Shown here piece after piece: positions 33,833 through 46,373 of a stretch of 64,000 nt of DNA. A model generated the notes under the pieces. It was not told where the DNA came from. It saw nothing but the letters and a program-made list of their open reading frames with translations, and did no database searches. The position numbers were made by a program, and so were the translations under genes. How positions within the stretch are numbered: position 1 is the stretch's first letter; each line of letters opens with the position of its first letter. Origin of the DNA: Anisus vortex. Taxonomy: Eukaryota; Mollusca; Gastropoda; Planorbidae. The stretch is from NCBI GenBank assembly GCA_949126835.1, contig OX421499.1, forward strand, positions 25,858,490-25,922,489, written 5' to 3'.

Positions 33833-34708
33833 AGAAACTATTTGTGGGAAATTTTAATTATCCATTACATAATTGAACAATGAGACTGAGGACCTTTTAG
33901 CATTAAAAGCAAAATGAAAAAATAGATTTAAAAAAAACACTAGAAAAACTAGACGAAGAAAACAAAATAAGACAGAAAACAGAATTTGTATTTTGGCCGC
34001 CAAGGGAGAGAATAATGATAAAACAGAACGTGGCTTGCCGCAAGGGGAGAGAAAAACGATAAAACCGGCTGCCAGCTTTGATGAGCTCAACGGACACTAG
34101 CCAGCATGTTACCTCCCTTGCCAGAAGCCTCTCTTATTGAATTATCTTCCCTTCTAGTAACAATGCCTGCGGTCCATCAAACCCTATAGGCAATGATGAA
34201 TCGAGAGTTGCAGCCAATCTGGCTTACGAAAACAGGGCCGCGGGAAACAGTGACCAGGCCACAGAAACTAGCGGTCAGGCTGCCATGTTAAGGATTCCTG
34301 AAGTCAGATCAAATAAGGGCCCCCCCCCCTACACACACACAACCACGAACGCTTCCCGGATAAGGTCGCAAATCCTATTGGACACTTGGGTCAATTATGA
34401 ACTCAGCTGGACGGCAGTTAGGGAAATGGCTGGTTGTCTGTCCCATGGCTTCGGTTGTGTAACTGTAAACTCTAATTAAGACACACACACACACGCACAA
34501 ACGATGAAAACAAAACATAACAATATATAATACATAAAAGGATCCTTGTTACAAAAGTTGATACACAACGTTCAAAAGTACATGAATACGCTTGATTGTT
34601 ATATTATTTGGCAACTACGCCGTCAGATAATTTTAAAATGACATGTTGATTATAAAGTCAAAGAATATATGATATGTCCTATACAAATTGCTTTGAAGTA
34701 GTGTTACC
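33833..34708. other. Unannotated DNA
   Basis: No gene recognised; CA-rich patch near 34482-34494 and C run near 34320-34328. The segment 34100-34480 is relatively GC-balanced and single-copy here. Confidence 0.4.
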
Positions 34709-34729
34709 GGGGGGGGGGGGGGGGGGGGG
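34709..34729 (+). repeat. G21 homopolymer
   Basis: Twenty-one consecutive G residues directly abutting the 41-bp array. Confidence 0.95.
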
Positions 34730-35290
34730 ATTGTCATTGTATCGTGTTTAGATGTGGGCTTACTGTAGAGATTGTCATTGTAACGTGTTTAGACGTGGGC
34801 TTACTGTAGAGATTGTCATTTTATCGTGTTTAGACGTGGGCTTACTGTAGAGATTGTCATTTTATCGTGTTTAGACGTGGGTTTAATGTAGAGATTGTCA
34901 TTGTTACGTGTTTAGACGTGGGCTTACTGTAGAGATTGTCATTGTAAGGTGTTTAGACGTGGGCTTAATGTAGATACTGTCATTGTAACGTGTTTAGACG
35001 TGGGCTTAATGTAGATACTGTCATTGTATCGTGTTTAGACGTGGGCTTAATGTAGATACTGTCATTGTAACGTGTTTAGACGTGGGCTTAATGTAGATAC
35101 TGTCATTGTATCGTGTTTAGACGTGGGCTTACTGTAGAGATTGTCATTGTAACGTGTTTAGACGTGGGCTTAATGTAGATACTGTCATTGTATCGTGTTT
35201 AGACGTGGGCTTAATGTAGATACTGTCATTGTATCGTGTTTAGACGTGGATTTAATGTAGAGATGGTCATTCTAACGTGTTTAGATATTA
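34730..35290. repeat. 41-bp minisatellite, about 13.5 copies
   Basis: Units follow ATTGTCATTGTAACGTGTTT then AGACGTGGGCTTACTGTAGAG. Variant sites (GTATCG/GTAACG, CTTACTG/CTTAATG, GAGATTG/GATACTG) segregate in neighbouring units, with GATACTG confined to the right half. Confidence 0.95.
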
Positions 35291-35907
35291 TATTGTCATT
35301 ATAATTCGCCTACTTCTTTTATTTAAAGAGTTTATGTTGCGAAGTAACTAAAGTCCGTTGAAAAGTGGGCTGCGTATGGGCATTCTATCGGCCACACTGT
35401 CAACTCATACGTTTTGGTCAATTAAAAATTAGACGTTGCTTTTTTTTCACACAAAAATATAGAAGCCTTATTAAAAGATCTTAAAAATCGTGTAATTAGA
35501 TCGAATCTAAACGGACCTAACAATATTAATGTCATAAAGAACAAAATTAATTGGACCCTCCCAGGTCTATGGGGCCGATTAATTAGAGTGGACATGTGGT
35601 TAAGGCCGCAAAATATTATTTTTTTTGTGGCTGGCACAAGTCCCATCAATTTAATTTTCTTTAAACAACGGCTAATATATAGACACAGGGACACACACTA
35701 AATTAAAAGGAAATCAAAGGACTTTACTTTAAAATGTAAAGAAAGACTCTGCCGTTAGACCACCGTGGCTTGTCAAATAGACGAAATCTTTTCGTTTTGT
35801 GGATTAAACGTGCGGCTAGATCAAGTTGGTCATTCACATTGATGTTTTTTTTTTACTTTACAACAAGAGTCAAGAGCGACAAATACAAATACACAAATTC
35901 AAATTTA
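35291..35907. other. Unannotated DNA
   Basis: No gene recognised; a reverse tRNA-like A-box patch (GGTGGTCTAACGGCAGAGTC on minus, about 35748-35767) lacks a B box. Confidence 0.4.
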
Positions 35908-36344
35908 AAGACAAAGTGAAGAGCTTTTTATCAAAATTGAGTAAACATTTGATTTCGATAGTAAATACTAAATAGTGTATTCAGCATCTGAATGTTAACA
36001 AAAATCATTTATACAAAATATCAAAGATAAATTTTAAGTAATTAGTTCAATATTTGCACTTAAATGTGTGTGTTTTTCGGAGGAAAGATCCAAATCTCGT
36101 AGCCATTTGAGATGTTTTTATTTCCGGCAACATAGGAAAGTGACGTAAGAGAAAGGATTCCGACTAGGAAAAATGAATATTGTCACGTGTTTTGAATCTT
36201 TTCCCGGTTCTTATTTTTATCAAAATGGTTAAACATAAATTGATACGTCGAGTTTTATTTATTTATTTCCTTTCTCTAACGTCACTTCCGTATGAGGCTA
36301 TTCCAAATCTCGTTCCTTTGAGAAAAACCTCTTCACTTGGTCTT
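35908..36344. mobile_element. 437-bp TA-flanked MITE, copy A
   Basis: Left AAGACAAAGTGAAGAG and right CTCTTCACTTGGTCTT are inverted repeats, flanked by TA on each side (35906-35907 and 36345-36346). Internal landmarks: CTCGTAGCCATTTGAGATG, GTCACGTGTTTTGAATC, TCCAAATCTCGTTCCTTTGA. An inverted second copy is at 63339-63789. TA duplication suggests the Tc1/mariner superfamily (inference). Confidence 0.8.
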
Positions 36345-36390
36345 TAATTAGTATATTCTACTCAAGTCTCAAATGGTATGCAAGTTAAAG

Positions 36391-36552
36391 CAGGGGTCGT
36401 CACCTTTTGAGTATATTGTTCCAAAATAGGATTTCTAGTTCATTATGCGTGCCAACAGCCAATGATTCACACACATTGGCTCGAAGCTATTTTTGTAGAA
36501 GATATTATAATTGCCTTTCTTTTTTTTTTTTGGTGTAGGTTGCCGACCCCTG
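36391..36552. mobile_element. hAT-like MITE, CAGGGGTCGTCACC variant
   Basis: Ends CAGGGGTCGTCACCTTTTG and GTAGGTTGCCGACCCCTG; internal TCCAAAATAGGATTTCTAG and TTATGCGTGCCAA as in the 1881 and 48345 family. Flanking octamers are not clearly duplicated. Confidence 0.75.
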
Positions 36553-38000
36553 AGCATACAATCTGGGATTATTACTCAATTATTACTGATGTTGTATTTG
36601 GAAAAGAACACTAAACCAGTTGTTGTGTTTTTCATTGGGGACATAGCATGATTTTAATCGGACCATTTGTTAAAAGCATTCAGTAACATAGCATTGCATT
36701 ATAAGGGATTGAAATACAAAAATATAATTTCGATTAAGAATAAAAAAAAAAGATTATTCCAATAGTTTCAATATAAAACAAAAAATATAAATATTTATTT
36801 GTAATGTGAGCCGCACAAAAATCAATCAATAACCTAATAATATGTCTATAGGAGCCACATTTACCCGCCCCTAAGTTGAACATTTTTGGTGGTTCAAACA
36901 ACAAGGTCTATTGCTATGGTGAATTGCACAGTGGTTTCCAGGTCTGTCTCTTTTCCATACAGTTTGGTGTTGGTGGAGGTCATCTAAAAGCCTTTATTTG
37001 AGCAATTGAAAGTTTACAAAAATATAGGTTAACTCCCTTAGGGACCAAAACTCAATTTTTTGTTATGTCAAGGGAGGTGATCTGTAAAGAGCCAAGAGAA
37101 ACTGCACATAGACAATATAATCTATCTTTGGCCATTCCAGACACGTGCGACATCAATAAAGGGCCAGCAATTCCTTGAGTCAGCCGTGGCTATAGGGTTA
37201 CTCCCCTTGATTTCTTTTACTCGCACCAAAACACGTGAGCTGAATGAAGACGACGCAGTTAGTCGGTCAGTAGAGGGTACAGGAGACAATGTTGTTGATA
37301 GAAAAGTTGAAAGGTCGAAGCACAAGATCAACAATGAATAGAATATAGTTGAACTGGAACAAAATAATACAATAATTATTAGATCCAGTGAAATTAATTC
37401 AGAATGGAAATACATGTTAAAACTTTACATTTCAATAAAACTCAAAGCAATTAAAATGTGTAAAAAAATATTTTAAAATAATAGTTAAACTGAAATAAAG
37501 TGACAAAATACAATAATTATTCGGATTGGATTAAAAAAAACAACTAAATAACTATCATATAAATGGAATGGAATCATATAGTTTTATTACTAGACTATTG
37601 CTTATTCATATTAAAACTAATGTTTTAAGTATATTAAGTAAGAAACAAATACTTTGAGATGATTGTTAATATGAAAAAAACATCAATACTAGTTACTAAT
37701 ATTACGAACAATACTTATTTAAGAAAACAGGAATCTATGAACACGCCATTTCATGCAGAAAAGCGCCAACTAGCTCAGAATAAATCACAGAAAACGAAAC
37801 ATACAAATATACCTAAGAATAATTATTTTTCCCAATCACGGGAAATATTTAATTCAAATAAAAATGCAAACTACTTAGGAGTAATAATAATATATGAACA
37901 TTTCTATGGAAACTACACGTTGAAGTAATACAAAGCACAGATTTAAATGAAACAAAAATAAGTATAACTGGGGAATTGTACACCTATAACAAGATTTAAC
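36553..38000. other. Unannotated AT-rich DNA
   Basis: No gene recognised. Frames at 37122-37415 and 37659-37928 lack domains. Confidence 0.4.
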
Positions 38001-38184
38001 AAGAACATAGAAACGAATCGTTAATTAGACCACTCCTAGGATATACACCACACTTCCTAGGACCTATTAACTAAAGAATACATTTTAAAAAAAAGAACAT
38101 AGAAACGAATCGTTAATTAGACCACTCCTAGAATATACAACACACTTCCTAGGACCTATTAACTAAAGAATACATTTTTTTTTA
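38001..38184. repeat. 92-bp tandem duplication
   Basis: Two copies starting AAGAACATAGAAACGAATCG (38001 and 38093), sharing TTAATTAGACCACTCCTAG, CACACTTCCTAGGACC and AACTAAAGAATACATTTT with only a few differences. Confidence 0.92.
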
Positions 38185-38439
38185 AAAGATCAATTAAAAA
38201 AATAGTTTCTTACAAATTTTCTAAGGAATATTTACACCTGGCAAGCGTATCACCATTGGTTAAATGACTCAATTCTTCATGTAAGGTAATAAGAGCAAAG
38301 TAAAGTAGCAATAATACATTTCATTAATACGTTATATACCATTCACTTAGGCTAACTTACAAACACATAATAGTATTACATTCAGGTCAACAGTATTTTA
38401 TTTTTTGACAATGCAAGGACAAGTCACATGATTTTCATT

Positions 38440-38625
38440 TTTTCCAGAGTGGCAATCGAACATGGAATGGGTTACATGGACTAAAACAGGAAAACTAACA
38501 ACTTAACATTTTAAAACAAATCAAAATGCAAGACTAGACTCAAACCAAAAGCTTACGAGACTATCAACTTCTATAAATAAGGGGCGGATGTAACAAATAA
38601 AATAACATAAGAAATAATACAACAA
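38440..38625 (+). mobile_element. Decayed LINE 3' fragment (AWNGLPEQT family)
   Basis: Aligns by eye with 51248-51396 and 62376-62568: AGTGGCAATCGAACATGGAA, TGGGTTACATGGACTAAAAC, TTTTAAAACAAATCAAAATG, GACTAGACTC, and a 3' part with GGGGCGGATGTAACA. Too decayed for continuous translation. Confidence 0.65.
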
Positions 38626-39540
38626 TTGACTAGTTAATGAACAAGAAATACAGTGAAAAAAATTAATTAACATAAAGTTCTAATGAAAATGTGATTTAAG
38701 GAAAATGGGAAACGCGAGCTGACAAGAATTTGTATAGAAAAACAGAAACCAACAAAACAAAGTTATTTCGAGAATAAAAATAAATAAAAAAATGAACAAG
38801 AAAATGGAAAAAAAAATCAATTAAAAACAAATTTTAAATGATCTAATGAATCGAATTTCAAACAAAATTTAACAACAGATATAAATTAAAAAAAACTCAT
38901 TGTAAAAACTGAACATAAAAAAAGAAAGAAAGAAATAGATGTAAATTTAAAAACAGGCGATGAAAATGTAAAAAAAAAAAGGATGAAATTCGAACTCTAA
39001 TTCCTAGTGAAAATTAAAACTTCGTGTTTTAGGCTCAGCCATGTCTTATATGTTGCACACAAGATAGTTAATTAATACCTAACACATACACACACACACA
39101 CACACACACGCTCGCACACACACACATACACACTATCACAAACAGATAAAAACAGTAACACACAGAAAATCACACAAATCCAATAGACAGAGACTATCGC
39201 ACATATACACACTCACATGCTAGCCAGGGTTCAGTAGTAATTGACAGAGCATAAGAGTGTTTTGGTATCACAAACAGAACATCATAAAAAATTCATGCAA
39301 CCATTCGGTCCACTCTCTGCTCTGCATCCTCATTCTCTCTTTCTTCCCCCTCTCTTCCTTTTATTCTCTTATCCTCTTATTTCTGTGTTTCCCCATTTGT
39401 CTCTTGTGTTTTTTTCTCTTAATCGCCTTTTCACTCATTTCTTATTCTTATTCCATCTATTCTCAACTTGTTTTTATCATTCTCTCTTGTAAAACAGTTT
39501 TCTCTTGCTCGTTTCCACTATTTCTCTTGTTTTTCTATTT
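38626..39540. other. AT-rich and CA-rich DNA
   Basis: A-rich stretch to about 38990, then (CA)n around 39086-39135, then CT-rich sequence leading into the next array. No gene. Confidence 0.5.
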
Positions 39541-39710
39541 CTCTCTTCCTCTAGTTTGATATTTCTCTCTTCCTCTAGTTTGATATTTCTCTCTTCCTCT
39601 AGTTTGATATTTCTCTCTTCCTCTAGTTTGATATTTCTCTCTTCCTCTAGTTTGATATTTCTCTCTTCCTCTAGTTTGATATTTCTCTCTTCCTCTAGTT
39701 TGACATTTCT
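39541..39710 (+). repeat. 24-bp minisatellite type 1, about 7 copies
   Basis: Near-identical 24-bp units TTTCTCTCTTCCTCTAGTTT plus GATA. A diverged unit of the same type reappears at about 42357-42386, on the far side of the next array. Confidence 0.94.
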
Positions 39711-39718
39711 CTTTTTCT

Positions 39719-42323
39719 CTTGTTTTTCTATTTCTCTATTTTAATTTCTTTCTATTTCTCTATTTTCATTTCTTTCTATTTCTCTATTTTCATTTCTTTC
39801 TATTTCTCTATTTTAATTTCTTTCTATTTCTCTATTTTAATTTCTTTCTATTTCTCTATTTTAATTTCTTTCTATTTCTCTATTTTAATTTCTTTCTATT
39901 TCTCTATTTTAATTTCTTTCTATTTCTCTATTTTAATTTCTTTCTATTTCTCTATTTTAATTTCTTTCCATTTCTCTATTTTAATTTCTTTCTATTTCTC
40001 TATTTTAATTTCTTTCTATTTCTCTATTTTAATTTCTTTCTATTTCTCTATTTTAATTTCTTTCTATTTCTCTATTTTAATTTCTTTCTATTTCTCTATT
40101 TTAATTTCTTTCCATTTCTCTATTTTAATTTCTTTCTATTTCTCTATTTTAATTTCTTTCTATTTCTCTATTTTCATTTCTTTCTATTTCTCTATTTTAA
40201 TTTCTTTCTATTTCTCTATTTTAATTTCTTTCCATTTCTCTATTTTAATTTCTTTCTATTTCTCTATTTTAATTTCTTTCTATTTCTCTATTTTCATTTC
40301 TTTCTATTTCTCTATTTTAATTTCTTTCTATTTCTCTATTTTAATTTCTTTCTATTTCTCTATTTTCATTTCTTTCTATTTCTCTATTTTCATTTCTTTC
40401 TATTTCTCTATTTTAATTTCTTTCTATTTCTCTATTTTAATTTCTTTCTATTTCGCTATTTTCATTTCTTTCTATTTCTCTATTTTAATTTCTTTCTATT
40501 TCTCTATTTTAATTTCTTTCTATTTCTCTATTTTAATTTCTTTCTATTTCTCTATTTTCATTTCTTTCTATTTCTCTATTTTAATTTCTTTCTATTTCTC
40601 TATTTTAATTTCTTTCTATTTCTCTATTTTCATTTCTTTCTATTTCTCTATTTTCATTTCTTTCTATTTCTCTATTTTAATTTCTTTCTATTTCTCTATT
40701 TTAATTTCTTTCTATTTCTCTATTTTAATTTCTTTCTATTTCTCTATTTTAATTTCTTTCTATTTCTCTATTTTAATTTCTTTCTATTTCTCTATTTTAA
40801 TTTCTTTCTATTTCTCTATTTTAATTTCTTTCCATTTCTCTATTTTAATTTCTTTCTATTTCTCTATTTTAATTTCTTTCTATTTCTCTATTTTAATTTC
40901 TTTCTATTTCTCTATTTTAATTTCTTTCTATTTCTCTATTTTAATTTCTTTCTATTTCTCTATTTTAATTTCTTTCCATTTCTCTATTTTAATTTCTTTC
41001 TATTTCTCTATTTTAATTTCTTTCTATTTCTCTATTTTCATTTCTTTCTATTTCTCTATTTTAATTTCTTTCTATTTCTCTATTTTAATTTCTTTCCATT
41101 TCTCTATTTTAATTTCTTTCTATTTCTCTATTTTAATTTCTTTCTATTTCTCTATTTTCATTTCTTTCTATTTCTCTATTTTCATTTCTTTCTATTTCTC
41201 TATTTTAATTTCTTTCTATTTCTCTATTTTCATTTCTTTCTATTTCTCTATTTTCATTTCTTTCTATTTCTCTATTTTAATTTCTTTCTATTTCTCTATT
41301 TTAATTTCTTTCTATTTCGCTATTTTCATTTCTTTCTATTTCTCTATTTTAATTTCTTTCTATTTCTCTATTTTAATTTCTTTCTATTTCTCTATTTTAA
41401 TTTCTTTCTATTTCTCTATTTTCATTTCTTTCTATTTCTCTATTTTAATTTCTTTCTATTTCTCTATTTTAATTTCTTTCTATTTCTCTATTTTAATTTC
41501 TTTCTATTTCTCTATTTTAATTTCTTTCTATTTCTCTATTTTAATTTCTTTCTATTTCTCTATTTTAATTTCTTTCTATTTCTCTATTTTAATTTCTTTC
41601 CATTTCTCTATTTTAATTTCTTTCTATTTCTCTATTTTAATTTCTTTCTATTTCTCTTTTTTAATTTCTTTCTATTTCTCTATTTTAATTTCTTTCTATT
41701 TCTCTATTTTAATTTCTTTCTATTTCTCTATTTTAATTTCTTTCCATTTCTCTATTTTAATTTCTTTCTATTTCTCTATTTTAATTTCTTTCTATTTCTC
41801 TATTTTCATTTCTTTCTATTTCTCTATTTTAATTTCTTTCTATTTCTCTATTTTAATTTCTTTCCATTTCTCTATTTTAATTTCTTTCTATTTCTCTATT
41901 TTAATTTCTTTCTATTTCTCTATTTTCATTTCTTTCTATTTCTCTATTTTAATTTCTTTCTATTTCTCTATTTTAATTTCTTTCTATTTCTCTATTTTCA
42001 TTTCTTTCTATTTCTCTATTTTAATTTCTTTCTATTTCTCTATTTTAATTTCTTTCTATTTCTCTATTTTCATTTCTTTCTATTTCGCTATTTTCATTTC
42101 TTTCTATTTCTCTATTTTAATTTCTTTCTATTTCTCTATTTTAATTTCTTTCTATTTCTCTATTTTAATTTCTTTCTATTTCTCTATTTTCATTTCTTTC
42201 TATTTCTCTATTTTAATTTCTTTCTATTTCTCTATTTTAATTTCTTTCTATTTCTCTATTTTAATTTCTTTCTATTTCGCTATTTTCATTTCTTTCTATT
42301 TCGCTATTTTCATTTCTTTCTAT
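39719..42323 (+). repeat. 24-bp minisatellite type 2, ~108 units, with higher-order structure
   Basis: Units of TTTCTATTTCTCTATTTTAA plus TTTC, about 108 in phase. Recurrent variants are TTTTCA for TTTTAA, TTCCATT for TTCTATT, and TTCGCTA for TTCTCTA. Their order repeats: TTCCATT markers at about 39968, 40832 and 41600 give higher-order periods of 864 bp (36 units) and 768 bp (32 units). In each of the three blocks the TTCGCTA variant follows that marker by 20 units. One strand is about 83% pyrimidine. The 8-codon unit yields an 886-aa frame of FYFSILIS repeats, which I regard as an artefact. Confidence 0.97.
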
Positions 42324-42483
42324 AATTTTTATATTTTTCTTTATCTCTTGTTTTTCTATTTCTCTCTTCTTCTAGTTTGACATTTCACCCATTTCTCATT
42401 TTCATTTAAAGTTTCGCTCTAGCTCTCAATCTCACCCCACTTCTCCCTATTTAAGTTTTTCTCTCTTTTTTTATACTCCCTTT

Positions 42484-43932
42484 ATTACTCTCTTTATTTT
42501 AAGTTGCATTTTCTGTCTGCAATGGTGCACAATTTGGCTTCAATTTTTCGACCACTTCCCGTTGTCCGATCGAGCTGAAATTAGGACAGCAGACTTGTGG
42601 CGCCTAACAATACATTCTATCAAATTTTCAGTTACAATAACTTAATAATACTACACTTATGACAATATTCATTTCTTAAAAGGAAAGTATAAGAAAAATG
42701 TTGGTTTCACTTTAAAAATGCCTGTGCAACTTTTTATACTATTTCGGCGCAAAGCTAGAAAAAAAATTATGCGCTAAGATTATTTATAAAACAATTCATA
42801 CGGAGTAAGGAGATATTTTTGAGATTTGCGACACATATATTTTTCTGTACGTTTCATTTCCAGTAGTCAATCAATTATTTAATTACATGATGGTAAACTT
42901 AGTTTGCAAATAAAGGGAGTGTAATAAAAACTTCGTTTTTACGGTTTTCTTGTTACTCTCTTTATTTTAAGTTGCAATTTTTGTCTGTCTGATTGCAATC
43001 ATGCGTCGTATGAGCAAGAATTGGCTTCAATTTTTCGACCACTTAACGCGGTCCAATCGAGCTGAAATTTGGACAGCAGACTTGCCCCAACTAACAATAC
43101 ATCCTATCAAAGTTTCAGTTAAAACAACTTAATAATACTACACTTATGACAATATTCATTTCTTAAAAGGAAAGTATAAGAAAAATGTTGGTTTCACTTT
43201 AAAAATGCCTGTGCAACTTTTTATAGTTTTTCGGCGCAAAGCTAGAAAAAAAAATTATGCGCTAAGATTACTTTTAGAACAATTCATACGGAGTAAGGAG
43301 ATATTTTTGAAATTTGCGACACAGATATTTTTCTGTACGTTTCATTAGCAGTAGTCAATCAATTATTTAATTACATGATGGTAAACTTAGTTTACAAATA
43401 AAGGGAGTATAATAAAAACTTCGTTGTTATGGTTTTCTTGTTACTTCCTTTATTTTAAGTTGTAATTTCTGTCTGTCTGTCTGCATGGTTGGTTGCAATC
43501 ATCGTGCAAGAATTGGCTTCGATTTTTCGACCACTTCCCGTGGTCCAATCGAGGTGAAATTTGGACAGCAGACTTGCCCCGACTAACAATACATTCTATC
43601 AAATTTTCAGTTAAAACAACTTAATAATACTACACTTATGACAATATTCATTTCTGAAAAGGAAAGTATAAGTAAAATTTTGGTTTCACTTTAAAAATGC
43701 CTGTGCAACTTTTTATAGTTTTTCGGCGCAAAGCTAGAAAAAAAAATTATGCGCTAAGATTACTTTTAGAACAATTCATACGGAGTAAGGAGATATTTTT
43801 GAAATTTGCGACACAGATATTTTTCTGTACGTTTCATTTCCAGTAGTCAATCAATTATTTAATTACATGATGGTAAACTTAGTTTGCAAATAAAGGGAGT
43901 ATAATAAAAACTTCGTTTTTATGGTTTTCTTG
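42484..43932 (+). repeat. Three tandem copies of a 469-492-bp TIR-bounded unit
   Basis: Copies start at 42484, 42953 and 43441 (TTACTCTCTTTATTTTAAG or close). All three share TTTTTCGACCACTT, GAGCTGAAATT (GAGGTGAAATT in copy 3), ATGACAATATTCATTTC, CCTGTGCAACTTTTTATA, TCATACGGAGTAAGGAGATA, and TTACATGATGGTAAACTTAG. Each ends AAATAAAGGGAGT then ATAAAAACTTCG. The end is the inverse of TTATACTCCCTTTATT just left of copy 1 (about 42469-42484). So the unit behaves like a TIR element with TA flanks that now exists as a tandem array. A Tc1/mariner origin is inference. No coding capacity. Confidence 0.9.
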
Positions 43933-44955
43933 TTTCTCTTCTTCTCTCTCTTCCCGTTTCTCTATATGGTATTCTCTCTGTTTCTCGCTTTTCTTTAACT
44001 TTCTTTTTCTATCCACCCAATCAATTTCTTCTTTTTTGTCGTTTACTTTTTGTTTCTTTTTTTTTTATCTCTTCTCTATTTTCTACGTTTCTTGCTTTCT
44101 AGTTGTGATCTAGTGTGAGCGTGCGTGTGTGTGTGTGTGTGTGTGAGTGTGTGTGCGTGTGTGTGTGTGTGTGAGCGTGTGTGTGTGTGAGTGTGTGTGT
44201 GTGTGTGTAGTTGTGCGTGTGTGTGTGTGTGTGGGTGTAGGGAAGGGGGAGAATATGAGAGGGTAAGAGCGAAAGGCGTTTATTTTTTTCCCTTATCTAA
44301 TGATTTCTATTGTAATAGACACACAAACAAACAAACAAACAAACAAAAACATAATAGTTGTAAAAATAAACAACGTCACAAAAAATATAATAATCAGAAG
44401 AAATAAAAAATCAGAAAATAAAACGAAAGAGACTCGAGAATATCTTATAAAAACAAAGAGAAGGGGGAGTGGAGGCGAAGGGAGGTAATTATTACATGAT
44501 CCAATTTTCTGTATGTCTGATGCTAATGATGGGAAACTGGTGGACACGAGTGGGGTGGGGGGGGGGGCATGGAAGAGGGAGGGGGGAGGCTGGGAAAGAG
44601 ACAATCTGTATGTAATCGATAACTGGTGGGGGGGGGGAGATAAAAAGTGTGACGCTGCGGAGAGGTGGAATGAAGGGGAGAGAGAGATAGAGAAAGGGGG
44701 GGGGGGGGTGAGTAATACGTAGTAGGCAAATAACAGGAGTCTTGTCTAACAGATCTGAATTGATCCAACACTCAAATTATTGGCACTGTCCGGTCGGGGG
44801 TGTGCGTATGTGTGTGTGTGGGGGGGGGGGGTTGATGGAGGGAGGAGGGGAAGAATTGGGGGAATGGAGGAAAGATGAGTATATCGGATTTGACATGAAA
44901 GAGAGAGCGTAGGAATAGAAGGTGGAGAGGGAGGGGTAGGCTGAAAGAACGACAA

Positions 44956-44987
<32 letters not shown>

Positions 44988-45898
44988 AAGAGAGATAGAG
45001 AGAGGGAGAGAGAAAGAGAGAGGTAAAAGAAGTGAAGAGGTGCAGGCATTTGTAGCCGGTCTCAGACGCCCAATTGGACAAATCTCGCGCTGTCTCGTGT
45101 CTCAGTTCTCGCGCTACTTCAACTGCCGGAAACGGGTCTTCTGGGGCGTGTGGCGCTCCGGAAATCATTTCGTTCAGCCCCCCCCCCCCCCCAATCATCC
45201 CTCTCCCCCCCCCCCCAATCTTTTCCATACTATTTTGTTTTGTTCTTCAAGTGCTTTCCTGTGATTGGTTGTACAGAGTCACGTGAACAATTAGCCCGAT
45301 ACATCACATGTAATGAAAAATCCAGCAAACAAACAACCCATTGTCATACACTGATACAGATTCCTGTCTGTGGGAAATGAGAAGAAAAAAAAAGGTTTGC
45401 CAGATTACCTTTATATAGCCCTTACTTTCTTACATGATAGGATTTACTCAATCATTTAGCAGTCTTGTGGTGTCTGTGTGTGTGGGAGAATATGTGTGAA
45501 GGGGGGAGGGGTAGAGGCAGAATATACTCCCGATGACGTGATGCCTCGTTCTGGAATACGTTTTAATACCGGTTACCCATTTAAGGAGTAGAATCCTATT
45601 GATTGGTTTCACCATCAACATCGACCTGGACACAATTATGTACATATTGAAGATAAAGAGTTGAAATGGCTCGATCTGATTATAATAATAATCAGGAGTC
45701 GAAAACAGTAAAAATATTACGCACAAATAATAATAATATCTGTGTGTTGTATAATATATTTTTAGGCACGTCTGGAGTATATAATATTTGGAATTTGCGT
45801 TCGACATCTAATATATTTGGGTCCGTGCGTACCTGCAATGTAATACTGCAGCACGTAGTGGCTAGTCGAACAATAACAACAAAAGAGTAAAAAGTAAA
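43933..45898. other. Low-complexity intergenic DNA
   Basis: (GT)n at 44117-44236; AAAC run at 44324-44346; G runs near 44557-44566, 44629-44637, 44696-44708 and 44820-44831; (GA)n near 44956-44982; C runs near 45178-45192 and 45206-45215. A GC-rich, non-repetitive patch at about 45048-45177 stands out. No gene recognised. Confidence 0.5.
44117..44236 (+). repeat. (GT)n microsatellite
   Basis: GT dinucleotide array with occasional GAGT and GCGT interruptions. Confidence 0.95.
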
Positions 45899-45911
45899 TA
45901 GATATATTGAC

Positions 45912-45960
<49 letters not shown>

Positions 45961-46085
45961 TATTGACAGATAGATAGATAGATGTCAAAGATGACAACTT
46001 GACGCGCAGAACGATAGAGTGATAGAGAAAGAGATAGAAAGGTGAACAACTAATAAAAAGATAGATAAATGATGATTGCTAGATG

Positions 46086-46128
<43 letters not shown>

Positions 46129-46301
46129 TGATTGATTGATAGATAGATAGATAGATTGATAGATAGATGGATAGATAGATAGATAGATAGATAGATTGAT
46201 TGATAGATAGATAGATTGATAGATGGATAGATGGATAGATAGATAGATAGATAGATTGATTGATAGATAGATAGATTGATAGATAGATGGATAGATAGAT
46301 T

Positions 46302-46340
<39 letters not shown>

Positions 46341-46342
46341 GG

Positions 46343-46373
<31 letters not shown>

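Noticed and set aside
39720..42380. 886-aa open frame of FYFSILIS repeats
   Set aside because: It is the 24-bp minisatellite read in one phase. There are no non-repeat domains, and its open state follows from a unit length divisible by three.
44746..45228. 160-aa minus frame spanning 44.7-45.2 kb
   Set aside because: Mostly (GA)n and poly-G/C translation; only the 130-bp complex patch is of any interest, and it is listed separately.
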